A DNA stretch of 64,000 nt from Spirochaetaceae bacterium (GTDB lineage: Bacteria; Spirochaetota; Spirochaetia; DSM-27196; SKKC01). The notes under the pieces are model-generated. The model made no database searches and was not told the origin of the DNA. It saw only the letters and a list, made by a program, of their open reading frames with translations. Below are positions 51,817-61,232 of the stretch, piece by piece (within the stretch, counting starts at the first letter, position 1; the number at the start of each line of letters is the position of its first letter). The position numbers and the translations under genes were made by a program. Location of the stretch: positions 55,218 through 119,217 of the forward strand of contig RECN01000103.1 of the NCBI GenBank assembly GCA_007694005.1. Direction: 5' to 3'.

Positions 51817-53772
51817 ATGCCTCTGCTTTTACTTTCACAGATCAGTCTCAGTTTTGGAGACCGGGATATCCTCAGGGACGTGCATCTGGAAATCGAGGCA
51901 GGCAGCCGAATAGCACTTGCAGGGGCAAACGGTAGCGGCAAAACAACGCTGTTGCGCATCGCAGCCGGGCTTCACGAACCTGACTCAGGAATCGTATACC
52001 GCTCAAAAGAGTGCAGCGTCGGGTATCTGCCACAGACCGGTTTAAGCCACCACGGCAGAGACCTCTGGAGCGAAGCCGAAAGAGCCTACCATGAAGTTAT
52101 ACAGCTCATACAACAACGAGACTCAATCTCGGAAAAACTCACCGAAAGTACAGCCGATCACGAACACCTTGACGAACTGATCCATGAACTTGGTCATCTT
52201 CAGGAACGTATCGATACCAGTGGATACTACGAACGTGAAGGTGCAATCGCGTCGGTCCTCACCGGTCTCGGGTTCTCCCAGGAGGATTTTGCGAAAGATA
52301 CCTCAAGCTTTTCCGGTGGATGGCAGATGCGTATTGCGCTTGCGAAACTGCTCCTGTCCCATCCGGACGTGATTCTTCTCGATGAGCCAACAAACTATCT
52401 GGATATAGAAGCGCGAGACTGGCTGCGTTCCTTTCTATCCAAATTCCAGGGAGGGATAGTCGTCGTCGCACACGATCGTGACTTCCTCGACCATGCAGTG
52501 AACCAGACCGCTGAGCTCTATATGGGAAGTCTGAACCTGTACCGATGTAACTACTCGGAATATGAACGCAGGCGCGAAAACGAGCTGACGGAGATAGTCA
52601 AGGCCTACGAACAGCAACGGCTTGAGATCGAGCGTCTCGAGGACTTTATCCGGCGCTTTCGGTTCAACGCATCAAAAGCAGCGATGGTACAGAGCCGTAT
52701 CAAGCAGCTTGAGAAAATGGACCGTATTACCATACCTGAATCATTGAAAAAGGTTCGTTTTTCCTTTCCCCCGGCGGCTCACAGCGGGAAGGAAGTACTC
52801 GCGCTGAAATCAATCGGGAAGACCTACGGAACGCGTAGCGTGCTCGAGGACGTCAATCTCATGGTGCATCGAGGCGAAAAAGTCGCGATCACCGGTCACA
52901 ACGGAGCGGGTAAAACGACATTGCTGAGAATCTGCGGCGGCTTCGACGAGAACTTTCGAGGTGAATGCCGGTTTGGAAGCGGTGTTCGCGTCGGGTATTT
53001 CGGCCAGGACGTTACAGAAAAGCTCAGTTCTGACCAGATCGTCCTCGAGGCGGCAGAACAGAACTGCCCCACCGAGCTCATACCTGGTATCCGGGGACTG
53101 CTCGGCGCCTTTCTGTTCCGTGATGACGACGTGTTCAAACCCGTGCGCGTGTTGTCGGGAGGTGAGCGTAGTCGTCTCGCTCTCCTCCGCCTCCTGCTTC
53201 AACCGTATAACCTGTTGGTTCTCGACGAGCCGACCAATCATCTCGATATCGCCAGTCAGGATGTTCTGCTTGATGCGCTGAACCGTTACGAAGGTAGCCT
53301 CATAGTGGTCAGCCACGACAGGGATTTCCTGCGTGCACTCGTCGGACGGGTCATCTCTATCACCGGTCATCCCGACAGGCCTTCAGACGTCGTCGAGTTC
53401 CCCGGTGATTACTCATACTATGAGTGGAAATCGAATCGCCTCCCGGAAAAGGACTCTGACTACGAAGGGCTTGTTCAGGAAACAAAGCCCCCCGAACAGA
53501 ACGGAACGGGACATCAGGAACAGAAAGCGCGCAGGAAAGAGTCCCGTAAAGCGAGAAAAATGGCAGACGAAGCCCTTCATTCTGTCGAACAACTCGAAAA
53601 AGAACGTCGCCGCATCGAGATCGCATTGAGCAATCCGGAGCATCATTCCGACGGAGCGCGTATGAAGAGTCTTACTGAAGAGCTTCAAGAGAACGAAAAA
53701 CGCCACGCTGAGGCAGTAGCAGAGTGGGAGTTACTCGAAGAGGTTTATGATTCGGTTTCAATCGGAGAGTGA
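51817..53772 (+). CDS. ABC-F family ATPase
   Basis: Soluble ATPase with two ABC domains that acts on the ribosome or in antibiotic resistance/translation regulation, not transport. Domain 1: AGANGSGKTTLLRI, SGGWQMRIALAKLL, LLDEPTNYLDI. Domain 2: TGHNGAGKTTLLRI, SGGERSRLALLRLL, VLDEPTNHLDI. The linker between them is helical and basic (RRFRFNASKAAMVQSRIKQLEKM), the P-site interaction segment. A C-terminal coiled coil of ~120 residues (QKARRKESRKARK ...) resembles Uup or YheS types. The length is 651 residues. The exact subfamily is open. Confidence 0.92.
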   Translation: MPLLLLSQISLSFGDRDILRDVHLEIEAGSRIALAGANGSGKTTLLRIAAGLHEPDSGIVYRSKECSVGYLPQTGLSHHGRDLWSEAERAYHEVIQLIQQRDSISEKLTESTADHEHLDELIHELGHLQERIDTSGYYEREGAIASVLTGLGFSQEDFAKDTSSFSGGWQMRIALAKLLLSHPDVILLDEPTNYLDIEARDWLRSFLSKFQGGIVVVAHDRDFLDHAVNQTAELYMGSLNLYRCNYSEYERRRENELTEIVKAYEQQRLEIERLEDFIRRFRFNASKAAMVQSRIKQLEKMDRITIPESLKKVRFSFPPAAHSGKEVLALKSIGKTYGTRSVLEDVNLMVHRGEKVAITGHNGAGKTTLLRICGGFDENFRGECRFGSGVRVGYFGQDVTEKLSSDQIVLEAAEQNCPTELIPGIRGLLGAFLFRDDDVFKPVRVLSGGERSRLALLRLLLQPYNLLVLDEPTNHLDIASQDVLLDALNRYEGSLIVVSHDRDFLRALVGRVISITGHPDRPSDVVEFPGDYSYYEWKSNRLPEKDSDYEGLVQETKPPEQNGTGHQEQKARRKESRKARKMADEALHSVEQLEKERRRIEIALSNPEHHSDGARMKSLTEELQENEKRHAEAVAEWELLEEVYDSVSIGE

Positions 53773-53780
53773 GTGTACAC

Positions 53781-54548
53781 ATGAGTGAAATGAAGATTAT
53801 TTCCTGGAATGTCAACGGAATACGGGCAGCTGAACGCAATGGCTTCCTCGACTGGATTACACACACGGATGCGGATGTCGTCTGTGTTCAGGAAACAAAG
53901 GCACACGAAGAGCAGTTGTCGGATGACCTCAAGTCGCCACCCGACTATACCTCCCACTTCGCCAGCGCCGAAAAGCGCGGATATAGCGGAACCGCAATAT
54001 ACAGCCGATCGGCGCCCGACACGGTTGAACTGATGGGGGTTCCCGATTTCGACTCGGAAGGACGCGTCCTCATTGGTTCCTTCGGTGGAATCAGCATCGT
54101 GAATGCGTATTTTCCGAACAGTCAGGAAGGAGGTAAACGGCTCGACTACAAGCTGGCATTCTGTGAAGCGCTGAAAGATCGCATCGACGGGCTGGTCAGC
54201 TCGGGACAGAATGTCGTGCTCTGCGGCGATTACAACATCGCACACACGGAAATAGACCTTGCACGTCCAAAACAGAACGAGAAGAATCCCGGATATTTGC
54301 CGGAAGAGCGAGCATGGATGACCTCGTTTCTCGGGGATGGTTACGTCGACACCTTCCGCATGTTCGAACCGGGTCCTCATCACTACACGTGGTGGAGCTA
54401 TCGTGGCGGAGCCCGCGCGCGTAACATAGGATGGCGGATCGATTATCACTGCGTAAACGAAGGCCTTCGTGACCGGGTTGTACAGTCGGCGATTCATCCC
54501 GACGTGACCGGCAGTGACCACTGTCCGATCTCGCTCCTTATCAGCTGA
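53781..54548 (+). CDS. xth: exodeoxyribonuclease III / AP endonuclease
   Basis: Mg2+-dependent DNA repair nuclease of the EEP family that cuts at abasic sites. Motifs: SWNVNGIRA, CVQETKAHE, YFPNSQEGGKRLDYK, GDYNIAHTEIDLARP, GWRIDYH and GSDHCPI, so all catalytic residues are there. The form is closer to ExoA/APE1 than to E. coli Xth (LARPKQNEKN, MFEPGPHHYTWWSYR). The chosen start gives 255 residues. GTG at 53769 and ATG at 53790 are alternatives; none has a clear ribosome site. It is nearly contiguous with the ABC-F gene. Confidence 0.93.
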   Translation: MSEMKIISWNVNGIRAAERNGFLDWITHTDADVVCVQETKAHEEQLSDDLKSPPDYTSHFASAEKRGYSGTAIYSRSAPDTVELMGVPDFDSEGRVLIGSFGGISIVNAYFPNSQEGGKRLDYKLAFCEALKDRIDGLVSSGQNVVLCGDYNIAHTEIDLARPKQNEKNPGYLPEERAWMTSFLGDGYVDTFRMFEPGPHHYTWWSYRGGARARNIGWRIDYHCVNEGLRDRVVQSAIHPDVTGSDHCPISLLIS

Positions 54549-54558
54549 CGGTACACTG

Positions 54559-54587
54559 TTGATTTTTCGCCACAAGGTCACTATCGT
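54559..54587 (+). promoter_or_regulatory. sigma70-like promoter for the rhomboid gene
   Basis: TTGATT (54559-54564), 17-base spacer, TATCGT (54582-54587), nine bases before the ATG at 54597. Confidence 0.3.
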
Positions 54588-54596
54588 TTGCGTACT

Positions 54597-55157
54597 ATGC
54601 GAGTTCGATACAATGCACCGGTAACACTGACCTTTTCTCTCATTGCGGTCGTCGTTCTGATTATTGACGGTTTCACCGGTGCAGGCCTTACGGCAAGAGT
54701 GTTCAGCGTCCCTCCGTCCCTTGACTGGAGCAGCCTCATTGACTACGTCCGGTTGTTCACTCACACCCTCGGGCACGGAGACTGGAATCACCTGATCTCC
54801 AATCTGGCGTTGATTCTCCTGTTAGGACCTATCCTGGAGGAAAAGTACGGCAGTACATCGCTGGCAGTCATGATGCTCATTACCGCCCTGATCACCGGTC
54901 TGCTGAACGTGCTTTTCCTGAGTACCGGTCTGCTTGGTGCCAGTGGGATCGTATTTATGATGATACTCCTGTCGAGTTTTACCCGTGTACGTCAGGGCGA
55001 AATCCCACTTACGTTTATTCTTGTTGTCGTTCTGTATCTTACGCGAGAAGTCATCGGAGCCTTTTCCAGTGATCAAATCTCCCAGTTCGCCCATATTGTC
55101 GGCGGTATTACCGGGAGCCTTTTCGGTTTCCTTCAGTCCGGCCGACGGTCCGCATGA
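54597..55157 (+). CDS. rhomboid intramembrane serine protease
   Basis: Cleaves membrane proteins within the bilayer. A six-helix core of 186 residues has the catalytic dyad: Ser in LLGASGIVF (about S116) and His in QFAHIVGGITG (about H166). The oxyanion His/Asn pair is in DWNHLISN (H65, N69). All four positions agree with an active protease. There are no N- or C-terminal extra domains. The start is ATG at 54597; a TTG three codons earlier is possible. The gene precedes prfA by 21 bases and may share its transcript. Confidence 0.9.
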   Translation: MRVRYNAPVTLTFSLIAVVVLIIDGFTGAGLTARVFSVPPSLDWSSLIDYVRLFTHTLGHGDWNHLISNLALILLLGPILEEKYGSTSLAVMMLITALITGLLNVLFLSTGLLGASGIVFMMILLSSFTRVRQGEIPLTFILVVVLYLTREVIGAFSSDQISQFAHIVGGITGSLFGFLQSGRRSA

Positions 55158-55178
55158 TAGACCCGAAAAGGAAGTTTA

Positions 55179-56246
55179 ATGTTTGAGAAGCTCCAATACC
55201 TTGTAAACCGGCACGAGGAAGTACAAACACTGCTCGCTGATCCGGACGTAATGAAAGATCAGGCACGCTATCGCAGCCTCACTCAGGAGTATTCGCATCT
55301 TGACGAAATCGTGAATGAGTACTCGCAATACGAGTCGTATACGCTTCAGATCGAAGAAACCGACCAGATACTCGAAAGTGAGACAGACGGTGATCTGCGC
55401 GAACTCGCGAAGGCAGAAAGGATTGATCTTGAAGCGAAGAAGAAGGAGTCACAACGCCGACTCCGACTCCTTCTCGTTCCACGAGATCCGATGGACTCCA
55501 ACAACGTCATCGTGGAAATCCGGGCCGGTACCGGAGGAGATGAAGCAACGCTCTTTGCGGCCGATCTCTACCGCATGTACAGCCGCTACGCTGAACGCCA
55601 CGGCTGGAAAATCGAGGTCATGAGTTCAAGTGACAGCGATGTCGGCGGCTTCAAGGAAATCATCTTCAGCGTTGCAGGAAAGATGGCTTTTGGAACGCTT
55701 AAGTTCGAGAGTGGCGGCCATAGGGTCCAGCGTATCCCGACAACTGAGAGCGGCGGACGCATTCATACCTCCGCCTGTACCGTTGCGGTTCTGCCGGAAG
55801 TCGAGGACACGCAAATAGACCTTAGCCCTGAAGATCTGCGGGTAGACGTTTTCCGAAGCTCAGGCCCGGGCGGACAGAGCGTTAACACAACCGACAGCGC
55901 AGTGCGCATTACACACATTCCGACTGGAACCGTGGTTACCTGTCAGGATGAGAAAAGCCAGCTGAAAAACAAAGCGAAGGCACTACGTGTGTTAAAGGCT
56001 CGCCTCTTCGAAGTTGAGGAAGCACGAAAGAATCGTGAGCGGGCCGACGCGCGTAAAAGTCAGATTGGAAGCGGTGATCGAAGCGAGCGCATACGGACGT
56101 ATAACTTCCCGCAAAACAGGCTCACCGATCATCGTATAAATCTTACCCTGTATAAACTCGATTCGGTCATGGAGGGAGAAATCGACGAGATTATCGACGC
56201 TATTCAGTTAGAGGTACAGCAGGAACTTCTTGCTGCGGTAGAGTAA
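55179..56246 (+). CDS. prfA: peptide chain release factor 1
   Basis: Recognises UAA and UAG stop codons on the ribosome. The anticodon-like tripeptide region reads [14 protein letters not shown] (PxT form PTT), and the hydrolysis motif GGQ is in [17 protein letters not shown] (about residue 231). The helical N-terminal domain is complete. The length is 355 residues. AAGGAAG lies five bases before the ATG. It is followed by prmC, which methylates the GGQ glutamine, in the usual pair. Confidence 0.96.
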   Translation: MFEKLQYLVNRHEEVQTLLADPDVMKDQARYRSLTQEYSHLDEIVNEYSQYESYTLQIEETDQILESETDGDLRELAKAERIDLEAKKKESQRRLRLLLVPRDPMDSNNVIVEIRAGTGGDEATLFAADLYRMYSRYAERHGWKIEVMSSSDSDVGGFKEIIFSVAGKMAFGTLKFESGGHRVQRIPTTESGGRIHTSACTVAVLPEVEDTQIDLSPEDLRVDVFRSSGPGGQSVNTTDSAVRITHIPTGTVVTCQDEKSQLKNKAKALRVLKARLFEVEEARKNRERADARKSQIGSGDRSERIRTYNFPQNRLTDHRINLTLYKLDSVMEGEIDEIIDAIQLEVQQELLAAVE

Positions 56247-56251
56247 CCTTC

Positions 56252-57130
56252 ATGCAGTCCCCAACCGTTTCATCACTGCTGCAAGACGGTTCAACAAAAC
56301 TGAAAAACGCCGGCAGCGAAACACCATTGCTCGACTGCAGGATACTTCTCGCGCATTCCCTGGGCGTTTCCACCGATGCCCTGTACTCGATGTATCGTGA
56401 TGCGGTATCAGAGAGAGCTGAAGAAACGTATCACCGCCTGGTTCATGAGCGGTCGCAGGGTACCCCTGTTGCGTATCTGACTGGATCTATTGAGTTCTAC
56501 GGTCGCTCTTTTCTTGTGGACTCACGGGTCCTGGTGCCCCGTCCCGAGACGGAGTTTCTGGTAGACACGGCACTCGAAAAAGAGGCCGATCTTCCTTCCG
56601 GGACGATTCTTGATACGTGTACCGGCAGCGGATGCGTAGCGGTGAGTCTGAAAGCGGAACTCCCCGACCGCAGCATTATTGCGTCCGACATCAGCGAGGA
56701 CGCGCTGGTTGTTGCCCGAAAGAATGCACGGCGACTCGTGCATGACGACATCCTGTTCGTTCAGGCTGACGCGGTTCCTGTATCGACGGGTCCCTACGCG
56801 ATGATCACCGCCAACCCGCCCTACGTGCCCACGGAACAATGCCCGCGGCGCCGGGGAAGCGCATCCTGCAACCAGAGTCCGGCGTGGGAACCAATACTCG
56901 CGCTCGATGGAGGTCAGGACGGTCTCGACATAGTCACCCGAATAGCTACTGCGGCCTTTGATACCCTGGTTCCCGATGGCTGGTTTATCACGGAAGTCGG
57001 CTACGACCAGAGCCTCTGCGTCCGTGACCTTCTTGCCCGGATCGGCTACACCGACGTATCTTGTAAAAAGGATCTCGCAGGAATCGACCGCATTATTTGC
57101 GGGCGGAAGACGAGTCGGCAGTCTGCCTGA
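56252..57130 (+). CDS. prmC: release factor glutamine methyltransferase
   Basis: Methylates the Gln of GGQ in release factors. It has the N-terminal helical domain, the SAM-binding LDTCTGSGCVAVSLKAE (about 119-135), and the substrate motif NPPY in TANPPYVPTEQC. The TCTGSG variant replaces the usual GTGSG. The length is 292 residues. It starts five bases after prfA without a ribosome binding site, so translation is coupled. An insertion (PRRRGSASCNQSP) follows NPPY. Confidence 0.94.
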   Translation: MQSPTVSSLLQDGSTKLKNAGSETPLLDCRILLAHSLGVSTDALYSMYRDAVSERAEETYHRLVHERSQGTPVAYLTGSIEFYGRSFLVDSRVLVPRPETEFLVDTALEKEADLPSGTILDTCTGSGCVAVSLKAELPDRSIIASDISEDALVVARKNARRLVHDDILFVQADAVPVSTGPYAMITANPPYVPTEQCPRRRGSASCNQSPAWEPILALDGGQDGLDIVTRIATAAFDTLVPDGWFITEVGYDQSLCVRDLLARIGYTDVSCKKDLAGIDRIICGRKTSRQSA

Positions 57131-57145
57131 TAAAATACCGAGCAC

Positions 57146-59161
57146 ATGCAGGAATTACTGACCAGTTTCGAACAGGTAATACACTCCTACTCCGAAGATC
57201 AGCAGGAACGCATTCTTGCTGCCGCGAAGTATAGTGCCGATCTCCATGAGGGACAGATTCGCAACAGTGGCGATGCGTATATCACGCACCCTATTGCCGT
57301 CGCCGAGATACTTATCAGCCTCAACCTGGATTCTGACGCGATAATCGCAGCGCTCCTGCACGACGTTCTTGAAGACACGAAGATAGAACAGAACGAACTG
57401 CGCGACAGGTTCGGGAAGGACGTAGAACAGCTTGTGCAGGGCGTGACCAAGATCGCGACCGTAAAGGCAAAGAACAGAAACCTGCAAGCCGCTGAAACCA
57501 TCCGGAAAATGCTTCTCGCAATGGTTAAGGACATCAGGGTCATCCTCATCAAACTGGCGGATAAACTGCACAATATGCGAACCCTGGAGTTCAAGAACAA
57601 CGCTCGTCGCCGCGCTATCGCACTTGAATGCCTTGACATTTACGCCCCCCTCGCCGGCAGGCTTGGAATTTCCTGGCTCAAAGACGAACTGGAAGATCTG
57701 AGTCTGAAGCACCTGCACCCGGATACTTACCACCAGATCAAGGACTTCGTGTCTGAAAAGCGAAGTGAGCGGGCAGACTACCTCGAGCGCGTGCAGCAGG
57801 CGATAGAAGCCGCCGCCGAGAAAGAACGCATCCCGGTCTTCGTCGATACCCGTGCAAAGCACTTCTACTCGATCTATGAGAAAATGCGCAAGCGCGGGAA
57901 GTCCCTGGACGAGATCTACGACCTTCTCGGTATACGATTGCTCTGTGAAACAGAAACCCAGTGTTACACCTTACTCGGTATCGTCCACAGGCTATGGATG
58001 CCTATCGAAGGTCGCTTCAAGGACTATATTGCGATGCCAAAGAGTAACCGGTATCAAAGCCTTCATACGACTGTCATGTGTTATGGTGGACGCCGTACGG
58101 AGATACAGATACGAACACACGATATGCACCGTACAGCAGAGTTTGGCGTCGCCGCTCACTGGATGTATAAAACGAGCCCACAGGACCGCTCATCCCGAAC
58201 TGGTGATCTTGCAATCATCAGTCACGTCCGAAGTCTCGGCGGGGTACGAATTAACTCAAACGAGTTCCTCGACGAAATCAAACGCGAGATTCTTCGGGAC
58301 TCAATCTATGTCTTTACCCCTCAGGGAGACGTTGTGCAGTTGCCCCGGGGGGCAACACCGTTAGATTTCGCCTATCACATCCACTCCGAGATTGGAAACC
58401 GTTGCGTCGGGGCAAAAGCAGACGGACAGATTGTCCCGCTGAAGGAACCTCTCGGCAACACACAGATCGTCGAAATTCTGACCAGCAACAGCGCCCACCC
58501 CCATCTGAACTGGCTCCGCTACGTAAAGACAACACGCGCCCGTCATAAGATCCGTCACTGGTTGAACAAGCACGATGAGAACCTGATTATCGATCAGAGT
58601 GTCGTAGCAAAACGACGCGACCAGACGCCACGTACCTCTACAACACCAACAAAGCTCGTCGTAAAGGACGAAGAACCGGAAACACCTGCATCCATCAGGG
58701 ACACGGAAAAAGTCGGTGTCCGTATCGGTAAGGAACGCAACTGGATGATCCGCTTTGCGAACTGCTGCCGCCCGGAAACAGGCGACGAAATCGTAGGCTA
58801 TATTTCTCGCGGTCGCGGCATTATCGTTCATAAGACCAGTTGCCCGAACCTTGCACACATTCCCGACTACGAGGAACGACGGATCGACGTGGAATGGGAG
58901 ACGATCAGTCCGCACGTGACTCGCAGGTTCCGGGTAACCACCAGTACGTCCAGGGATCTGTTCAGCGAAATCGAGGGGGCGGTCCGGAAGTACCACGGAC
59001 ACCTCATAGAAGGCCGTGTGGATGACATGATTAACGGGAAGGTGCAGGCCCATTTTACTCTGGAGATGGAACGAGCAACCGACACAAAAGCGATCATGAA
59101 GAACATACGGATGATACCGTCGGTACTTAACATTTACGAGGATGACACGTACCGTGCCTAG
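57146..59161 (+). CDS. rel: bifunctional (p)ppGpp synthetase/hydrolase
   Basis: Stringent-response enzyme of the Rel/SpoT type. N-terminal HD hydrolase with H and D of the metal site (ITHPIAVAEIL, LLHDVLEDT ~71-78), the synthetase domain (KHFYSIYEKMRKRG, NRYQSLHTTVM, EIQIRTHDMHR), a TGS domain (IYVFTPQGDVVQLPRGATPLDFAYHIHS), and a C-terminal zinc-finger/ACT region (FANCCRPETGDEIVGY, CCRP). The HD residues are intact, so hydrolysis is expected. At 671 residues it is somewhat shorter than the family (~730). It follows prmC by 15 bases. Confidence 0.95.
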   Translation: MQELLTSFEQVIHSYSEDQQERILAAAKYSADLHEGQIRNSGDAYITHPIAVAEILISLNLDSDAIIAALLHDVLEDTKIEQNELRDRFGKDVEQLVQGVTKIATVKAKNRNLQAAETIRKMLLAMVKDIRVILIKLADKLHNMRTLEFKNNARRRAIALECLDIYAPLAGRLGISWLKDELEDLSLKHLHPDTYHQIKDFVSEKRSERADYLERVQQAIEAAAEKERIPVFVDTRAKHFYSIYEKMRKRGKSLDEIYDLLGIRLLCETETQCYTLLGIVHRLWMPIEGRFKDYIAMPKSNRYQSLHTTVMCYGGRRTEIQIRTHDMHRTAEFGVAAHWMYKTSPQDRSSRTGDLAIISHVRSLGGVRINSNEFLDEIKREILRDSIYVFTPQGDVVQLPRGATPLDFAYHIHSEIGNRCVGAKADGQIVPLKEPLGNTQIVEILTSNSAHPHLNWLRYVKTTRARHKIRHWLNKHDENLIIDQSVVAKRRDQTPRTSTTPTKLVVKDEEPETPASIRDTEKVGVRIGKERNWMIRFANCCRPETGDEIVGYISRGRGIIVHKTSCPNLAHIPDYEERRIDVEWETISPHVTRRFRVTTSTSRDLFSEIEGAVRKYHGHLIEGRVDDMINGKVQAHFTLEMERATDTKAIMKNIRMIPSVLNIYEDDTYRA

Positions 59162-59201
59162 CACGGACACAAAACTACTCCATAAGGAGACAGGAGAACA
59201 C

Positions 59202-59702
59202 ATGGCGAAAATAACACTGAAAGGGAACCCGGTTCACACAACGGGAGAACTTCCCGCCGTCGGCACGACCGCCCCGGATTTTACATTGACAGGCCCCGAT
59301 CTCACCGATATGTCGCTTGCGGATTTCGGCAGCAAACGTAAGATACTGAACGTAGTCCCGAGCCTCGACACGGGAATCTGTGCAGCGAGTGCCGTCCGGT
59401 TCAACAAGGACGTGACAACCAGGGAGAACACCGTCGTCGTCAACGTGAGTTGTGACCTGCCCTTCGCTGCGAAGCGCTTCTGCGACGCCAACGGTATCGA
59501 GAACATCCATACGCTGACTGCCATGCGGGACAGGTCCTTCGGAGAGCGTTACGGGCTTACCATGACCGATGGCCCCTTCGCCGGTATTTTTGCCAGAGCC
59601 GTCATTGTCCTCGATGAAGCCAATCGCGTCACGTATACCGAGCTGGTACCGGAAATCGCTCAGGAACCGGATTACGACGCAGCCCTGAACGCCATAAACT
59701 GA
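59202..59702 (+). CDS. tpx: thiol peroxidase (Tpx-type peroxiredoxin)
   Basis: Reduces hydroperoxides with thioredoxin. The peroxidatic Cys is in PSLDTGICAAS (Thr and Cys of TxxC), the resolving Cys in CDLPFAAKRFC, and the N-terminal KGNPVHTTGELPAVGTTAPDF is typical of Tpx. An extra Cys (VSCDLPF) is present. The length is 166 residues. The ATG at 59202 is chosen because AGGAG lies six bases upstream; the frame is open 20 codons earlier inside rel. A short hairpin (CCGTGC-cta-GCACGG, 59152-59166) spans the rel stop. Confidence 0.94.
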   Translation: MAKITLKGNPVHTTGELPAVGTTAPDFTLTGPDLTDMSLADFGSKRKILNVVPSLDTGICAASAVRFNKDVTTRENTVVVNVSCDLPFAAKRFCDANGIENIHTLTAMRDRSFGERYGLTMTDGPFAGIFARAVIVLDEANRVTYTELVPEIAQEPDYDAALNAIN

Positions 59703-59708
59703 CGGGAC

Positions 59709-60176
59709 ATGACGCAGACATCACTCGCCATTGTCCTGGTAGAACCGGAGATACCCGGGAACACAGGCAACATTGCCCGGACATGTGCGGCTATAGGAGC
59801 AAGTCTGCATCTCGTACACCCGCTCGGCTTCTCGATCTCAGAGCGGCACGTTCGCCGGGCGGGTCTGGATTACTGGAATCTTCTGGATGTCATAGAACAT
59901 GACAGTTACGACGCCTTTGAGTCTGCGTGTGCTGGGCGGAAGAAACTCTATCTCTCTACGCACGGGACGGCCACGTACGCCGACACGGATCTCACGGAAG
60001 ACGGGTTGATGCTTGTGTTCGGAAAGGAAACGGCAGGCCTCGGACCACGCATACTCAGTCAGCACCGGGACAGGGTAATCACTATCCCGATGAGACCGGA
60101 AGCACGATCGCTGAATCTGAGTAACGCCGTAGCCATCGTTGCGTACGAGTGCATGCGGCAGCGATCGTTCTTCTGA
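59709..60176 (+). CDS. trmL: tRNA (cytidine/uridine-2'-O-)-methyltransferase TrmL
   Basis: SPOUT-fold methylase that modifies the wobble ribose at position 34 of leucine tRNAs. Typical segments: IVLVEPEIPGNTGNIARTCAA at the N-terminus, HLVHPLGFSISERHVRRAGLDYW, LVFGKETAGL in the trefoil knot, and IPMRPEARSLNLSNAVAIV at the end. The length of 155 residues is normal for TrmL and shorter than TrmH/SpoU. It lies six bases after tpx. It converges with dps, whose stop is six bases away. Confidence 0.93.
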   Translation: MTQTSLAIVLVEPEIPGNTGNIARTCAAIGASLHLVHPLGFSISERHVRRAGLDYWNLLDVIEHDSYDAFESACAGRKKLYLSTHGTATYADTDLTEDGLMLVFGKETAGLGPRILSQHRDRVITIPMRPEARSLNLSNAVAIVAYECMRQRSFF

Positions 60177-60182
60177 GACGAT

Positions 60183-60674
60183 TTAACTCTTGTATGCCGT
60201 CAGCATCCAGACCATCTGTTCCTTGTCCTTCAGGTAAGCGGTCGCATCATCCGCCGTCCCATCGTCACCCGCTTTTTCGGCGGCAGAGATAAGATGCCGA
60301 AGTTTCACGCACAAGGTTCTGTAATCGCCGGCGAGGGTCTCGGCGATATCCTTACCGTGATATGCTTTTGACGGTACTTCCTGAATATCTGAATGCTTCA
60401 CATAGTCGACACCACGCGCCATCGGACGAAAACCAATCTTCAATATCCGTTCCGCGACCTCATCGATCTCTGCATTCACCACGTTGTACATCTGCTCGAG
60501 TTGTGCGTGCAGGGTAAAAAAACTATCCCCTTCGATGTTCCAATGGTAATTATGTAGCTTCGTGTACAATACCTGAAGATTTGCAAGGTAGGTGTTCAGA
60601 GCTTCAGCGACCGTTTCCGCTTTTGACGCCGTCAGACCGACATCGACTTGTGTTCTATCGTTTGCTGTGTTCAT
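60183..60674 (-). CDS. dps: Dps-family ferritin-like DNA-protection protein
   Basis: Dodecameric ferritin-like protein that stores iron with H2O2 and protects DNA. The ferroxidase residues are visible in NYHWNIEGDSFFTLHAQLEQMYNVV and AEIDEVAERI (His, Asp, Glu). The length is 163 residues. The ATG at 60674 is used because GGAGGA lies five bases upstream; the frame is open 20 more codons. A basic N-terminal tail for DNA binding is not clear. A promoter with TTGACT precedes it. Confidence 0.93.
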   Translation of the reverse strand: MNTANDRTQVDVGLTASKAETVAEALNTYLANLQVLYTKLHNYHWNIEGDSFFTLHAQLEQMYNVVNAEIDEVAERILKIGFRPMARGVDYVKHSDIQEVPSKAYHGKDIAETLAGDYRTLCVKLRHLISAAEKAGDDGTADDATAYLKDKEQMVWMLTAYKS

Positions 60675-60690
60675 TGCTTCCTCCATCTTA

Positions 60691-60719
60691 AATATCCATC
60701 GAGAACCTGTACGAGTCAA
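60691..60719 (-). promoter_or_regulatory. sigma70-like promoter for dps
   Basis: Minus strand TTGACT (60719-60714), 17-base spacer, GATATT (60696-60691), with the ribosome binding site shortly downstream. No PerR or OxyR operator could be identified. Confidence 0.4.
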
Positions 60720-60764
60720 ATTCTCGCATTGCAAGAGATGAATGCACCGTATATCGTTCTGGCC

Positions 60765-61232
60765 ATGAATTACTGGCTAATGAAAAGCGAACCCGCCGTG
60801 TTTAGTTTTCGGGATCTCATGAATATGTCGACAAAAGGTGACATCTGGGACGGCGTAAGGAATTATCAGGCACGTAACTTTATGAGGGAAATGAAGAACG
60901 GTGACAGAGTTCTGTTCTATCACTCGAACACGAACCCACCGGGTGTCGCAGGCATCGCCGAGGTAATAGGTGAGTCTCAACCCGATCCAACCCAGTTTGA
61001 TACCTCAAGCAAGTATTACGATCCGAAGAGCACCCGCGAGGCACCCCGATGGATAGTTGTTCGCGTACGTGCAGTTCAGGAGCTTCCGCGTACAGTCAGT
61101 CTGTACGAGCTAAAAACGATTCCCGAGCTGGAAGATATGCCTCTGGTACGGAAGGGAAACCGTTTGAGTGTAATGCCGGTCAGCGAGAAGCACGCACAGA
61201 TAATCATGAATCTGGCCGCTACAGTCGCTTAA
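60765..61232 (+). CDS. EVE-domain (PUA-like) protein
   Basis: A 155-residue EVE/DUF55 domain, a PUA-like fold that binds modified bases in RNA or DNA. The family start MNYWLMKSEP, WDGVRNYQARNFMREMKNGDRVLFYHSN, AEVIGESQPDPTQFD and LRAV-like WIVVRVRAVQELPRTVSL are clear. The ATG at 60765 gives this canonical start, although no ribosome site is seen. An earlier ATG at 60738 is possible. It is divergent from dps and converges with the GDPD-like gene, overlapping it by 14 bases. Confidence 0.9.
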   Translation: MNYWLMKSEPAVFSFRDLMNMSTKGDIWDGVRNYQARNFMREMKNGDRVLFYHSNTNPPGVAGIAEVIGESQPDPTQFDTSSKYYDPKSTREAPRWIVVRVRAVQELPRTVSLYELKTIPELEDMPLVRKGNRLSVMPVSEKHAQIIMNLAATVA